Translations under genes and position numbers: made by a program
The notes under the pieces: generated by a model
What the model was told of the DNA's origin: nothing
Seen by the model: only the letters and a program-made list of their open reading frames with translations
Database searches by the model: none
Assembly: GCF_036323735.1 (NCBI RefSeq)
Contig: NC_086026.1
Span: forward strand, 73,933,039 to 73,997,038
Length of the DNA stretch: 64,000 nucleotides
Direction: 5' to 3'
Source of the DNA: Rattus norvegicus
Taxonomy: Eukaryota > Chordata > Mammalia > Rodentia > Muridae
In this document: positions 10,941 to 22,393 of the stretch, in pieces
Position numbering within the stretch: position 1 is the first letter of the stretch
How the letters are laid out: each line of letters starts with the position of its first letter

Positions 10941-10949
10941 GTGAGTCTG
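10941..10949 (+). other. Megf11: Splice donor of the Megf11 exon
   Basis: The sequence after the exon is GTGAGTCTG, preceded by AGTG. It is a strong U2-type 5' splice site, matching consensus at positions +1 to +6. Confidence 0.88.
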
Positions 10950-11871
10950 GGGACTTTGGGTTCTGACATGGGAGGAGGTGGTGACATATGCAAGATTATT
11001 CTTGTGTCAGGTGGGGATGGCTAGGGGTTTCAGAAAGAAGCCAGCTGCAATTAGTGAGCGACAACGTTTGTTGGGGCCAAGGGCTCTAGGGGATGGAGAG
11101 GTTTATGGCATCTGTGAGGGTTGTAAATGTAGAGTTGGAGGGGCCATCTGCATAGTTTACTTTCGAGGACCCACCTCTGTGTATGGTCTTTGAGAGTTGG
11201 GATGAACTTAGGATGTCATGTGTACCTGTGTATAGATCATTAGGCCTGGTCTTTGGTTTGGCTGGTCCAGAGAATCAGTTTCACGGGTGCCCATGGGTGT
11301 GCAAGGGGCTGCTGTGTGAGTCTGGTGATTACCAGAATATGTCTATGTCCCCTGCAGTAGAAGGGGACACCCCTAGGGGGAGGACTCTGTGTTCCTATGT
11401 CTTCGTGCATGGAGAATGCCCACTTCTCAGAGAAACCTGCCTGGTTAGGAGGCAGGCACACCTGTGGATGGCCAGTGCGCCATACCAGCATGGTACGCTC
11501 CCTTTATTATGGCACTGGTACCCTAGGGGATAGGTGTATGTATCAGCCAAAGCTTCAGAGACTCGCTGCTGGGGGTACAGCTGAATCCTCCACCTCCTCC
11601 GCTTCCAATGGCCTCAGATCACCTTCTTCCGCAGGCACATCCTATAACCAGTCAATGGCTGTCTAATGCTGTGAGCCTATTGGCTTTTCAGAGGACTTGA
11701 ACAGTATTAGAGCCTCATTTGCTTCCTGCTTTGAGTTGCGGTAGTCTTTTTAACGGTGACTTTGAGTGAAAATAGACTCAGGCCAACTCATTACAGCTCT
11801 AAGCCTCACTGTTTGTGCATCTTGGGGAGCTACCCTTGAGTCCCCTATCCCACAGAGGCTGTGACCATTGT
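10950..11871. other. Unique intronic sequence 3' of the exon
   Basis: No repeat recognised. Several open frames of 80-116 codons overlap on both strands but show no EGF cysteine pattern. Confidence 0.55.
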
Positions 11872-11884
11872 AAAACCTTAGAGA
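11872..11884 (+). repeat. Target-site duplication of the L1 (left copy)
   Basis: AAAACCTTAGAGA. The right copy at 12608-12621 reads AAAACCCTTAGAGA, differing by one C. The pair encloses both L1 segments, proving they arrived as one event. Confidence 0.8.
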
Positions 11885-12118
11885 TTCAAGTGTCCTCACT
11901 TGGGCCTTCCTTTTGCTTAGCTCCTTTGGGTCTGTGGAGTGTGGCATGGGTAACCCGTATTTTATGACTAATATCTGCTTAAATGAGTACATACCATGCA
12001 TATCCTTCTGGGACTGGCTTACCTCACTCAGGATGATATTCTTGTTTCATCCATTTGCCATCAAAATTCATGATGTCTTTGTTTTTGTATAGCTGAATAG
12101 TATTCCATTGTGTAGATT
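11885..12118 (-). mobile_element. L1 insertion, inverted 5' segment
   Basis: Contains TTACCTCACTCAGGATGATA and TAGTATTCCATTGTGTAGA, the reverse complement of the L1 region at the end of ORF2. It directly abuts a sense-oriented L1 3' UTR (next entry). Opposite orientation within one flanking duplication indicates twin-priming inversion during target-primed reverse transcription. Confidence 0.82.
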
Positions 12119-12607
12119 TCGGACCCCAAAGGAGATTAGGATCTCCACAGGAAGAACAACAGAGTCAACTAACCTGGACTCTTGGGACTCTCAGAGACTG
12201 AACCACCAATCAAAGAACATACACGGGCTGAACCTAGGCCTCCCCACACATATGTAGCAGATGTGCAGCTTGGTTTTCATGTGGGTCCCAAACAACTGGA
12301 ATGGGGGCTGTCCCAAAATCTGTTGCCTGTGCATGGGATATGTTCTACTATCTAGGCTGCCTTGTCTGGCTTCGGTGGGAGAGGATGTGCCTAGCCTCAC
12401 AGAGACTTGATGTACTGGGGTGGGGATATGGGGTTTCTACTTGCTCAGAGGAGAAGGGTAGGGAGTATGGGGGAAGGATTGTGGGAGGGGGTAACTGGGA
12501 GGGGGTAACTGGGAGGGGGTAACTGGGAGGGGACAGTGAGTGGGATATAAAGTGAATAAATAAAGAACAATTTAAAAAATGTAAAACCAAAACCAAACAA
12601 AACGAGA
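12119..12607 (+). mobile_element. L1 3' UTR segment (rat-type) with A-rich tail
   Basis: GAACATACACGGGCTGAACC, CACATATGTAGCAGATGTGC and TGCCTAGCCTCACAGAGACT are characteristic of murine L1 3' UTRs. It has the G-rich polypurine tract near the end, here a 14-bp tandem motif, then AATAAATAAAG and an A-rich tail. No complete ORF1 or ORF2 is present, so it cannot move on its own. Confidence 0.88.
12483..12533 (+). repeat. 14-bp G-rich tandem repeat inside the L1 3' UTR
   Basis: About 3.5 copies of GGGAGGGGGTAACT. It is the polypurine tract typical of rodent L1 3' UTRs, expanded here, and quadruplex-prone. Confidence 0.9.
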
Positions 12608-12621
12608 AAAACCCTTAGAGA
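12608..12621 (+). repeat. Target-site duplication of the L1 (right copy)
   Basis: AAAACCCTTAGAGA directly follows the A-rich tail and matches the left copy except for one inserted C. Confidence 0.8.
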
Positions 12622-13590
12622 GGGGAATGGTGGGTTCACACACACTGACCTGATATAGTTTGTGTGCTCTCTCCTGCTCTCTGCTGGGCCAGGCAAATCT
12701 AGTTGTTGTCTTTTGATATGCAGATTTGATACACGATTCCTATGTCTAAGACTGGCCAGGGCATTAAAAAAATGCCAGCTGAAAGAAGGCAAAGGATGTG
12801 GTTTTGTCTAAGGTCTTAGTGACTCTCCCGGATCAAGGGCGGAGGGCATATCTAGTTGGAGCTTCCAAGAAGTCCTCTGTAATGTGTGTGGGACCCCCAC
12901 ATGGCTGCACAGTCTCCACCAACACCGCTGCCTTAAAGAAATGCTATAGCTGGGAAGGAAGGCTAGACAAGAGAGAATGAACCCGAGGGATGTGTGAGTT
13001 AGCGTTCAGCCAGCTTTCCTGTGAAATTGAATTCCAGGAAAACACAATGGGGGAACTGTCCAAGGGCATGTCCTCTGTCCGTGTTTCCTTTGATGTAATT
13101 TTGCTGACAGTGGATCTTTGGGTTAGAAATATCGGACTGGAGCGAGTGAGCCTGCTGGGCTGGATCTACCTGCTGCTGTTGCTACCTCTTCCTAAGGGTA
13201 AGGGTTGCCTGTAAGGAGGAAATGAAGCCTCAGTCTCTCAAAGGTGTGTGCTTACAGCTGACTCAGTGTTATGTAGACAGTGGGTCTGGAGGGCCCTCTC
13301 TTTGTCATCTCTGGTTGCCTTTGATGAATGGGATTCAACGGTGTTGAGCAAGTCTTGCACCAGAATTAGTTTACCAATTACCAGGGCTACTTCATAGAGT
13401 AATACAAGGATAATTCAACCCCCTGTGTCATCATGGTCAACCCCACAGCTTGCGCCCTCTCCTCTAAATCCTCCTCCTGAGCTGAGGGCCATCATCTCTG
13501 GGTGACTACTGGCTTACCTGCTCCTTCAGATCTACTCAAAGGCATATCCCACCTGAGCCAAAGAAAGTCCTAAGAGATGGGGGTTCTGGA
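12622..13590. other. Unique intronic sequence
   Basis: Nothing recognised beyond short chance frames. Confidence 0.55.
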
Positions 13591-13591
13591 T

Positions 13592-13950
13592 GAGTCTGTT
13601 CTATTATTACTGTGAACAAATACCTGAGAGAAACGATCTGAGAGAATGGACATATTTCAGCTCACAGTTTCAGAGAGTTCAGTCCACAGTTGCTTGACCA
13701 AATATCATGGTGGTAGGAGTATATGGGAGAGATCCTTTACCTCACGAAAGACAGACAGGAAGGAAGGAAGGAAGGAAGGAAGGAAGGAAGGAAGGAAGGA
13801 TGCCAAGGACAAGATACCCATCAAGGACTCAGTCCTTGTCACCTACTTTCTCCAACTAGTCCCCACTTCCTAAAGCTTCTGTCAACTCTTGAATAATGCC
13901 ACCATCAGGGAGGACAGTTCAGCACATGAAGCTGTGGGCTACTTTCTACT
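13592..13950 (-). mobile_element. MaLR-type LTR, reverse orientation, with internal GGAA expansion
   Basis: ACTGTGAACAAATACCTGAG, TTTCAGCTCACAGTTTCAGA and CACTTCCTAAAGC follow the reverse complement of a rodent MaLR LTR. A GGAA microsatellite (13756-13801) sits inside it, and the 3' portion is diverged. Confidence 0.6.
13756..13801. repeat. GGAA tetranucleotide microsatellite
   Basis: About 11 uninterrupted GGAA units. GGAA arrays are potential ETS-factor landing sites. Confidence 0.95.
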
Positions 13951-14636
13951 CGGTCTGTAATAGCCCTAGTTCATTTGGAGGGGAAGCAGCACATGAGTAA
14001 GGGAATTCTCACTTCAGAGCATTGGAAGTGTGAGGAGTATCAGGCTTAGGGCGTTCCAACCTTGGCTTGAATCCTTCCTGAGAGGAAACTCACTGCCCTG
14101 TGCAAGCTCATTGTGACCATTGGGAAATCCTCCATTCTCCCCAATGGAATCATTTCTTTGCTTCCTACTGGTTGGTATTTGCTCACAGTGAAGACTAGAG
14201 CAGGCTGATGGATTGCCGTGATCTTTTTCTTGGCATGCCTGGAATTTTTCCCAAGGAATTCATTGGACAAGGCCACAGGCTGTGGATATGGCGTGAGTCA
14301 TCCCAGGTCAGAAGGTAATAACCATTGAGGTTATGTGGAAGAAACGGGGGGCCTTCTCCGACGGCTCAGCCGTTCCGTTATTACAGGACAGCCATTGATC
14401 TCCTCCCTAGCTTTTCTCTGAGATATCTTATGTGATATCATTTGGGATGCCTCCCATCTGTGTCTTTTTTTTTCTGTAGCCTGCGGCCTTTATTTCCCAT
14501 TAAATTATCGTTCCTATATCCAAGCATATAACAGGCTTGCTGTGACCAATGTTGAAAGGGAACAGCCTTGCTGCTGTCTGTGCTGCCATCGATTGCGCTT
14601 GACGCCCCCACCGGACACTTTCTTGTCTTCTTATTT

Positions 14637-14790
14637 CCTCTTCACAGCACCCATGTGCTGAGGAATTGTTGGGCTTATTTTACAGGTGGAAAAGACACAG
14701 CACAGAGAGGCTTTAAGTAGCTCTCATCAACACAGCTAACCAGTACACGGTGAGAGCAGATCTAAGTAAAACCCTGGTCCCCAGGAAAAG
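14637..14790 (-). repeat. MIR SINE, reverse orientation
   Basis: TTATTTTACAGGTGGAAAAG, ACAGAGAGGCTTTAAG and ACACAGCTAACCAGTA follow the reverse MIR core (pre-rodent radiation). Confidence 0.65.
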
Positions 14791-15299
14791 AGGCGAATGT
14801 TTGTAACCAATGAGCTGTCTCTCCCGCCCCTGAAATAGGCTTTCAGTATGAAAAAATAGTTACTCTCAGGAGAAGGAACAGCCTATTTATAAGCTCTGAC
14901 CCCAAGACACGTTGTTGGGAGAGAAATCAGTCAGGAAACACAAATATGATCAGATTTAGTCTAAGAGTTGCACCCTGCTTGTGTTGCTGGACATCCGTCT
15001 GCCTGCTCTGCAGCGCTTGGGGAGGGGCGGCTCTCCAGGTGCAGAGTGAGTTCCTGGAGCGCTCAGCTTGCGTGTGTGCATGAGACAAGAACGCTTCAGG
15101 TTGTCTTCAGTGGGAAACACTGGGCTTGCTTGCTTTGGAGTTTTTCCCCCTTTAATTTTTAAGTCATACCTGTTCACCTTAAAAAGAAAAATCAAAGTTT
15201 ACCAAGAGCATGGACTCTGGGTCACAGCCCCATGTTCACCTGTTCTGGCCTTTGGGTAGTGGTGACGGTGGCATTTCTCTGACATTTGCATGCAGTGCT

Positions 15300-15430
15300 G
15301 AACCTGGAGCCTGCGTGCGTGCTAGCCCGAAATGGGCTCTTCTAATTAAATCCCAAGTTGTACACTCATTTCCTTGTCAATAAGCGTTAATCTCCTTTAA
15401 ATTTTTAATGGCTGTCTAGACTTCCATTCT
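15300..15430. promoter_or_regulatory. AT-rich repeat-free block, candidate conserved element
   Basis: Contains TTCTAATTAAATCCCAAG, AAGCGTTAATCTCC and TTTAAATTTTTAATGGC with no repeat signature. Function is unproven. Confidence 0.2.
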
Positions 15431-15569
15431 ATGGTTTACTAAGTGTACTTCAGTAGGCTTGTCTGGTGAGCATTTACGTTGTTTCTGATCCTTCCCTGTC
15501 ACTGGATCCTTTAGGCCTGTTAGATATAAAACGGAATTTTTCACAATTGAGGAAGTACAAGATGCATCT

Positions 15570-15756
15570 GAGCTGGGTCAGTTGGCAGAATGCTTGCCTG
15601 GCACTTATTACCGTGTATTTACCCCTAGCTGTGTGAACTGGGCATGTTGGCAAAAGCCTCTGACCCCATCACTCCAGAGGTAGAGACAGAAGGGTCATCC
15701 TTGGCTATATTGTGAGTCTGAGGCCAGCCTGGAATACATGAAACTCAAAAGAAAGA
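15570..15756 (+). repeat. B4-type SINE, diverged
   Basis: GTCAGTTGGCAGAATGCTTG, AACTGGGCATGTTGG and GAGGCCAGCCTGGAATACAT follow the ID-like and B1-like parts. Confidence 0.8.
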
Positions 15757-16042
15757 TCAATAACAAAAATACCCTTTTAATGTGCTATTGGTCGACACTT
15801 TAACACTAGGTATACAGCAAAGCCAACACATGCACTGAGGAATCCTTTGACCTGGAGTTGATGAGAACTCAGAGTACGGGCAGAGGAACCTGACTATCCT
15901 TGAAGAGGAACATCGCTCTGAACTTGAGCTTGGCTCTCTGGTAGGGGCCTCCTGTGCCCAATGTGTACTATGTAGTCTTTGAAGCCTACCCAAGGCAGCT
16001 GAGTCACCCACAGACACCTCTTTGTTCTAGAAGTGCATATGA

Positions 16043-16217
16043 AGAGCCAATGAGATGTTCAGTCGGTGTGGATGTTCACTGCCAAGCCTGACAACCGGAG
16101 TCTGACGCCCAGGATCCACACAGAGGAAGGAGAAAACCAACTCTTTCTTACATGTCTTCTGACCACTATATATGCACATGCATGTGCATACACATGCACA
16201 CATGCGCATGCACTCGA
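16043..16217 (+). repeat. B3-like SINE
   Basis: AATGAGATGTTCAGTCGGTG, GCCAAGCCTGACAACC, AGGATCCACACAGAGGAAGG and CTTCTGACCACTATA follow a B3-like order. Its 3' end runs into the adjacent microsatellite. Confidence 0.7.
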
Positions 16218-16218
16218 G

Positions 16219-16277
<59 letters not shown>
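16218..16277. repeat. CA / GA compound microsatellite
   Basis: A CA run converts to a GA run immediately 3' of the SINE tail. Confidence 0.95.
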
Positions 16278-16280
<3 letters not shown>

Positions 16281-16779
16281 TGAGCAAGCACTTGGCAGCT
16301 CCATCATGTGTGATGTATGCCCCCTGGTCTGCAGTCTGCTGGGTAAAACAGTGCTGTTTCTAAGTGGCCAATGACTGATCACAGCCAGTGACATAAAGAC
16401 AGTCACCACAAGTCACCTCCCTGAAGATTTCCCTCTATGCAAATTTTGGCACAGACCTTCCAAGAATATTCTAGGGAGTTTTTCAAAATCTTGGGATTAT
16501 GTATGTGTGGAGAAGGGCCTGGGGTCCTGGGTGAAAATGTCGGAGCCATTCTTCTTGCACCTGTCTCTCCCTCCTCCCCTCCAAGGCCCAATTTCTTCAG
16601 GGGATAAATTCCCGGAAGTGTCAGTGAAGGATGTAAATATCCGTCATCTGGTACCTGCCCCTGCCCTGCCTTTTGCAGCTGCCAAGGGATGGAAGGATTA
16701 ATCATTTTGACAGTCCTCAGGGGGACAAATCTGGCTCTGAGGTGGGGATGGGGCTCTCCATGCTCTTAGAGACTTACAA

Positions 16780-17320
16780 CCCCACCGCCTAATTTCTTTT
16801 AAGGGCCGTCACTAATTTCTTTCTGTTCTGTGTAGGCAGGAGGAGGACGGTCTCGCTTTACGGATTGTTTGAGCTCTTCGACCAAGCAATATGGGAAAAT
16901 GGAGTGGCCACATGTTCAGCCATAAACCTGTGTCCCATGTAATAACGAAGCACGAAAGAAAGGGACGTCAGTTTATTCTGGATAAGGACAACAGAGTGGC
17001 CCTCATTAAATTGCACGAGGCTCACGAGTGGAGATAAAGGGGGAAAGAAGTTTTGCTATATTGAATATCTAGCTTTTTAAAGTAATTAGGAATATTAAAG
17101 CACTGACAATGATTGAGATAGAAACATTATTCATAACTTTTATTTCCGTGCTGGGCAATGATCCAGTATATTTCATTTATGAGGTTTGAGCTGTAAGGAG
17201 AAGGATGTGAGCCAATTCCTAAATTAAATATGCCCTGTTAACTTTTATAAATGATGCCCCAGAATTAACTTGGAAGTTTAAGCTTTCATTGTATTATTTA
17301 ATTATCTTTCCTAAGCCCCA
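16780..17320. promoter_or_regulatory. Candidate conserved intronic element (AT-rich, repeat-free)
   Basis: About 540 bp without repeat signature. It contains CACTAATTTC, AAAGTAATTAGGAATATT, AATGATTGAGATAG, CCTAAATTAAATATGC, CTGTTAACTTTTATAAATG and TTATTTAATTATC. Dense ATTA, TTAA and GATA-like cores resemble deeply conserved developmental enhancers. This is inference from composition only. Confidence 0.35.
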
Positions 17321-17696
17321 CTTCTCTGTTCCCAAGGAGGTTTGGGGTTTGGGTTGTCCACAGTACAGTGGGATTTGGGGTTTGGTCTTAAGGGATCCTC
17401 AGAAGAGCTGGGTGGGATCAGAGTACGAGAAGCTGCCAGTCTCCCCAAGAACCTTAGTTGCCTGAAGAATCTCTTCTGTTTTTGTGTCTCAGGGAAAGCC
17501 TGTGGCAATAACTGCTCAGCCGTGTCCCTCAAGCTCCTCCCAACTCTGGGATCCTGGGCTCTCGGTGGGCCTGCCTGCCCAGCACCCCTGAGGAGTGACT
17601 GCAGCAGGGCCCAACTTCTGCCAAGTCCAGGGTATTATCTTAAGTAGTGGTGGGGCCAACCTGTCTCTATGTTAGTTTTGCAAATAAAATACCAAG

Positions 17697-17850
17697 CTGT
17701 GGGTGTGACTGAGTCAGTAGAAGGCATGCCTCACATGGATGGGACACTGGCACTCAGGTGGTACAGGCAGGAGGTTCAAGAGTTCAAAGTCATCCTCAGA
17801 CACAATGAGTTCAGTGTGGGATATATGAGATGCTATCCTAAACATAATTA
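17697..17850 (+). repeat. Degenerate B4-like SINE
   Basis: CTGTGGGTGTGACTGAGTCA, CACTGGCACTCAGGTGGTAC, AGGTTCAAGAGTTCAAAGTC and ATCCTCAGAC match the order of a heavily diverged B4 body. Confidence 0.5.
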
Positions 17851-18192
17851 CGATTATAATTATAAAAGGAAAGAAAAGGAAACCCCTACCACCTCCAACC
17901 TGTGTCTATGTTCCTGAACTAGCTGGGGGCCTGCTTGGTTACACAGATTCTCAAACTGACCTTTAACAAATTGTGGTTAAAGTACGAACGGCGTAAGATT
18001 CACTGTGGTAACTATTAGCATAGACATCATTCTTCTGACATCAGTACAGTCATGTGGTTGTACACTCATCAACACTGACCATCTCACAGACACTTTCCTC
18101 TTCTTCAACTGAAACTCTGAGGCCATCAAACACTAACTCCAAGCCTCCCCTCCGCACCCCTCCCCCTCCCCCACATCCATCATTCTCCATTC

Positions 18193-18319
18193 TTTTTTTG
18201 AGGGGGAGGGGCTTGAGACGGGGTCTCACTATGTAAACCTGTCTGGCCTTGAACTCACAGAGATCCAGCATTTTCCTCCGAAGTGCTAGGATTAAAGGTG
18301 TGTGCCACCACACCCAGCT
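18193..18319 (-). repeat. B1 SINE, reverse orientation
   Basis: TTTTTTTGAG head of tail, GGGGTCTCACTATGTAAACC, TCTGGCCTTGAACTCACAGA and GTGTGTGCCACCACACCCAG. Confidence 0.92.
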
Positions 18320-18491
18320 CCTTTCTCTCTGACTCTGACTACCTTATACTTCATATGAGTGGGGGAAGAACCTTTTTGCAATCGACAGGTTTCAAAGGGC
18401 ACTTACAGGCAGGCAAAAGTGGAACCATTTGGAAGGGGGACAATGTTTGCAAATCTAGTCAGTGGCTAGTATCAGGATCTATACAGGAGGG

Positions 18492-18590
18492 AGGTCTGGG
18501 AACAGAGAGCTCCATGGTACTTGCCTAGCATGCGTGAAACCCTAGCTTCAAATTCCACTGCGGCAAAAGAGAGAGGGAAAAAAAGACAGA
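18492..18590 (+). repeat. ID-like SINE, diverged
   Basis: CTTGCCTAGCATGCGTGAAA followed by CCCTAGCTTCAAATTCC and a purine-rich tail follow the ID tRNA-like core, with weak A and B boxes. Confidence 0.5.
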
Positions 18591-18696
18591 AAGAGGAGGA
18601 TTATGGATTGAAACCAGGGAAAAGGGATATCATTTGGAATGTAAATAAGAAATCCAATTTGAAAGAAAGAATAAATTTAATTCAAACTGGGTCCTA

Positions 18697-18713
18697 AAAA
18701 AAAAAAAAAAAAG
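18697..18713 (+). repeat. Poly-A run
   Basis: 17 A residues without an identifiable retroposon body immediately upstream. Confidence 0.8.
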
Positions 18714-18867
18714 ACAGAAAGAAAAACACAAGAGTCTTGAAAGGACATGTAGACTTCGCTCCAAGAAAATAAAGAAATGGCTAACAGGTACATGCAGAGA
18801 GGAACAATACCGCCCACCATTTAAAAAATGCACAACAAAACCCAATGTGTTGTTATTTTACACTCGC

Positions 18868-19078
18868 TGCTGTAGCCCTAGGAGAGCCGGGGCAGAACTC
18901 AGCTGCTATTCTGCTTGCCTGGTATACAGAGCCCTGGGTTTGACCCTCAACATACGTAAGCTGGGCACCGAGGCATACACCTGTAATTCTATTACTCGGG
19001 ATGCAGAGGTAGGAAGACCAGGAGTTCAAGCTCATCTTTTGGTTGTCTAGTGAGTTTGAGGCTAACCACTAGGCATCC
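18868..19078 (+). repeat. B4-type SINE
   Basis: GCTTGCCTGGTATACAGAGC, CCTGTAATTCTATTACTCGG, AGGAGTTCAAGCTCATC and GAGTTTGAGGCTAACC follow the composite SINE. Confidence 0.8.
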
Positions 19079-19079
19079 A

Positions 19080-20335
19080 GAGGACACGGGATGGTTTTAA
19101 AGGGCTGGTGGAGAGGTTGGAGACAGCAGAGAGAGACCAAGAGCTAACCTAGATCTCCCAGACCGGTGAGTGTTTGCGAGGATGCGTCCGCCGTTCGTTA
19201 GGACTTGATGCCCCTTTGACACTGCATTCTGGGAGATTCTTGTCTGCTTCCAGCATGCGCAGCTGTTGGCACAGACGCTGCTCTCACTGTGCCTTGCATC
19301 ACACTGGCACAAAGGCAAGGGGAGGGACAATGAACATTGTGGCCCCTGGCATAAGCCCCGTCTGGGTGGTCCTGGCCAAATCCTCTCCTCCCCCCTTGGA
19401 GGTTGTGTGTGCAGTGTGTGCCTTGTGTTTTCATCTGTAGACAAGACAGTTAGCATGGCGGCTCTAGAGCTGAACAATGCTGCTTCTGAGGACTCAAATC
19501 CCAGCACCAGCTTGGGGGCCATGGCAGTGGGAAGGAGGGGTCCTTCCTACTGATCCTTGAAAGAGCCTCTCTGACTCCATCCATAAAGACATAGCCCTCC
19601 TGTGCTTCTGGTTTCTCTCTTCATTCTCATCCTAGACAGGAGTACAGAGGCATGGGGACCCTGGGGGAAAGTGTCCCCTCCTGACACTTTCTATCGTGTC
19701 TCAGGCAAGGCAGCTGTTGCGTCCTTGATGGCCCAGGTATAAACTGGTTCTCCTCACAAACCCAAGCAGAGTGCAGAGCGTGCAGGGCCACTGGGAGGCC
19801 AAGGCTCTCTCCTGGACTGTTTCTCACTACATCGAGCTGCTGTGTTGTCAAGGCTGAATCAACTTTAGATGAATGTGTCTCAAAGCAATTACCCCTGCTG
19901 TTGTTCGCTTGGCTCTGCCTGGCTTTTAGACCCTTGCAGATCCAGCATGGGGTGCCTTCTGCTGGCATCTGCTGGGCCTGCGGGCTTCCCCAGGATGGTG
20001 GGTCCTGTGTCAACCCCATACACTAGTGCAGTCACTGTGACAGGAACAGAAGGGAACTGTGGATGGCAGCAAATGTTTTGTCAGGGTCTGTGAGCAGGAG
20101 GAACTGAGAGCTCCCCACCCAAAGAATTATAATACAGAACAGCAAAACAACAAAACCCAGGGTTCAGCAGCCTGGCCGCTCCCTCCGCAGCTCTATACAC
20201 TCCCTCTCACAGTTTCAGCCATGGGATGCACCATTCCTGAGCTCCTGCCAGGGGCCAGCAAGGCCAGGGGATTCAGGGATAGGTATCGTTATTGAGGGGA
20301 ACCTGAGAGGGAGCCAGCATAGAGCCAAGGACAAC
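19080..20335. other. Unique intronic sequence
   Basis: About 1.25 kb, no repeat recognised. Overlapping open frames of 78-141 codons on both strands lack domain signatures or splice pairs and look like chance frames in GC-balanced DNA. Confidence 0.5.
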
Positions 20336-20339
20336 TCGA

Positions 20340-20604
20340 TGTATTTGCCTGTGTGAGCATGCGCGGAGGCCGGAGTGTCTTCCTTGATCTTTCTCTGCTT
20401 TGTACATTGATATAGAGTCTCACACTTAAACTCAGACCCCTCCTGTTCATCTAGTCTAGCTAGCCAGCTTGCCCTGAGGGTTCCACCTCTGGATCCTGAG
20501 ATTATAGGTGGCCTGTCCAGCACTTATGTGGGTGCTAGAGTTCTGGACCCTCGTTTTCACATTTGTCTTGTAAACAGTTTACCCATGGAGAAATCTCCCC
20601 AGCC
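20340..20604 (-). repeat. B4-type composite SINE, reverse orientation
   Basis: GATATAGAGTCTCACACTTA, CTAGCTAGCCAGCTTGCC, CCTGAGATTATAGG and GGAGAAATCTCCCCAGCC. Same composite as at 54460, 59655 and 3041. Confidence 0.65.
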
Positions 20605-20792
20605 TGGACTTTCACAGAAAGGGAATCGAGATATTTGAGAAAACCATTGTGAGAAGCAGCAGAAGGCAGAAGCCGGGTCTACACCCTGCTTCCCATTTTA
20701 GAAGCAGAAACTTTTTAGAGAAAGGTCCAGGGAAGATAAGCAGTGGCTGGGAGTCCCACAGCCAAGAGTTGAGAGTTGTCAGAGCTCTCAAT

Positions 20793-20880
20793 CTGTTTTG
20801 GGGTTTTTTGAAACTGGGTATCATTAAAGAGCCCAGAGTGGCCTCAAACTCACAATCCTGAGGCCCCAGCTCTAGCTGTT
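20793..20880 (-). repeat. Diverged B1-like SINE fragment, reverse
   Basis: TTTTTTGAAACTGGGTATCA then GAGTGGCCTCAAACTCACAA follow a B1 reverse complement, with the 5' end lost. Confidence 0.5.
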
Positions 20881-22187
20881 ATCACAGGATGCTGTGCTCA
20901 CAGGTTGACCATCTTTCTGATACTTTCCACACAGAAGAAGGTGAGGCAGATGGGATGGTTTGCAATGAAGAAGAGGCTGAAAAAGACCCGAAGGGGGCTG
21001 AGGTCTCACCCAGCCCATGCTGGGAGTCTCTGGCAGTTGGGGCTCCATAGCAAGGGCAGCAAAGTGTTGGGTCTATTGGCCTCTCTGCCCATCTCCCCTG
21101 CTGGCTAAGCCCTTCCAAAGTCCCAACCTCTCTCTTTCAGTGATACCCAGGCCCAGTGGCAATGCCCAGGAAGCCCTTAAGGTTATGCACTGGTTCCTTT
21201 CCTGGTCACCATCTCCCATGGTGGCCTTCTGGAGAAGTGAGGTGTGAGAGGGAGTGGATGATGGGTGACCTGTGTTCTGACAGGGTGGGTAGGGACATCT
21301 CAGAGACCTCAGGGTAGAGGACTAAAGACATCAGGCCCTCCCCATCCCTTCTCGGTCCTGGGATGACCAGTACCAGCAAGGGAGCCCTTCCCACAACCCA
21401 CTGCTCCCCACAGGAAATTACCAGACTGGGTCCTGAGAAGGCAAGCTACAGGCAGAGAGGGTAGAAGCTTCTTAGGATCCCCTCACACCTGATATCTGCT
21501 TCCTCTCCATGGAGAAGATCTGGAATTTGAGTCATGCCATGGATCGTATCCTGAAAGCTGGCTTTTTGTACCTGCTTGTACCAGAACTGGGCACCCTAGA
21601 GTTCATCCATGTATTGGTGATTAAAAAAAAAAAAAAAAAGAGGGAGGTGTATTCCACCCAACTCAGCTCTGGCCATCTGCTCCCAGAGAACAAAATTAAT
21701 AAGTGACACACAGGGAGCCTTGAGCACTGAAGAGTGGGAAGGGGAGGGGAGTCTGCCTCAAATGTGACAGAGGCTGAGCCAAGTGCAGGAGCCAAGCTGG
21801 TATAGTCACGAGAGGCTGGCAGCCAGGGCCCACACCCCTCCTGGGTTCCATGGGGCTTTGTAAAGGACACGACTACCCCCTCCCCGCCCTCACACACACA
21901 TACACATACACATAAATGCACGGCTACGTTTCCAGGGTGCTGTGGGGAAACATGGTACTCAGAGGAAGGAATGAGTCATGAAGCAACTGGGCTGGGTGCC
22001 GGCCAGGTGGGTCCAGCAGGCAGGGGAGAGAGAAGTGCAGCCTCTCTCAGCCAAGAGAGCCAGGATAGAGGCTGGAGCTGTGAGAGAGTGAATGCGGGCC
22101 CCAGCAAGCCCTGAGTTTGCAGTGTGCCAATGGAGATAGATTTGAACACTCCGCCCACTCTCCACAGCATGTGAGTGGTGACCAGGA
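20881..22187. other. Unique intronic sequence with a 17-A run
   Basis: A poly-A run at about 21621-21637 has no clear retroposon body upstream. No gene recognised. Confidence 0.45.
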
Positions 22188-22393
22188 CTCTGGGTTAGGG
22201 TGCTAAAGCCCGGGGCACTCAGCTGATCTACAGTGGGGATTGGCTAGCTGTGCTTCTGCCACGGTGTCAGGCTTTCTACGGGGCCAAGATCACACTGGGT
22301 TCCTCTCATGTGTAGCCTGCCCTCCTAACTCATTCCCTAAACAGTCCTGTAGCCGTTCAGCGCTACCCTCCACATCATTCCAACAAGGAAACT
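22188..22393 (+). repeat. Local duplication, copy 1 (206 bp, likely source)
   Basis: Identical in length and collinear with 23300-23505 apart from three A/G transitions (about 98.5% identity, no indels). Its right end runs without a break into a MIR element (next entry), whereas copy 2 stops abruptly there, so this is the likely template. Confidence 0.9.

Noticed and set aside
21509..21640. Possible processed retrocopy ending in a 17-A run
   Set aside because: No recognisable gene or SINE body upstream and no flanking duplication found.
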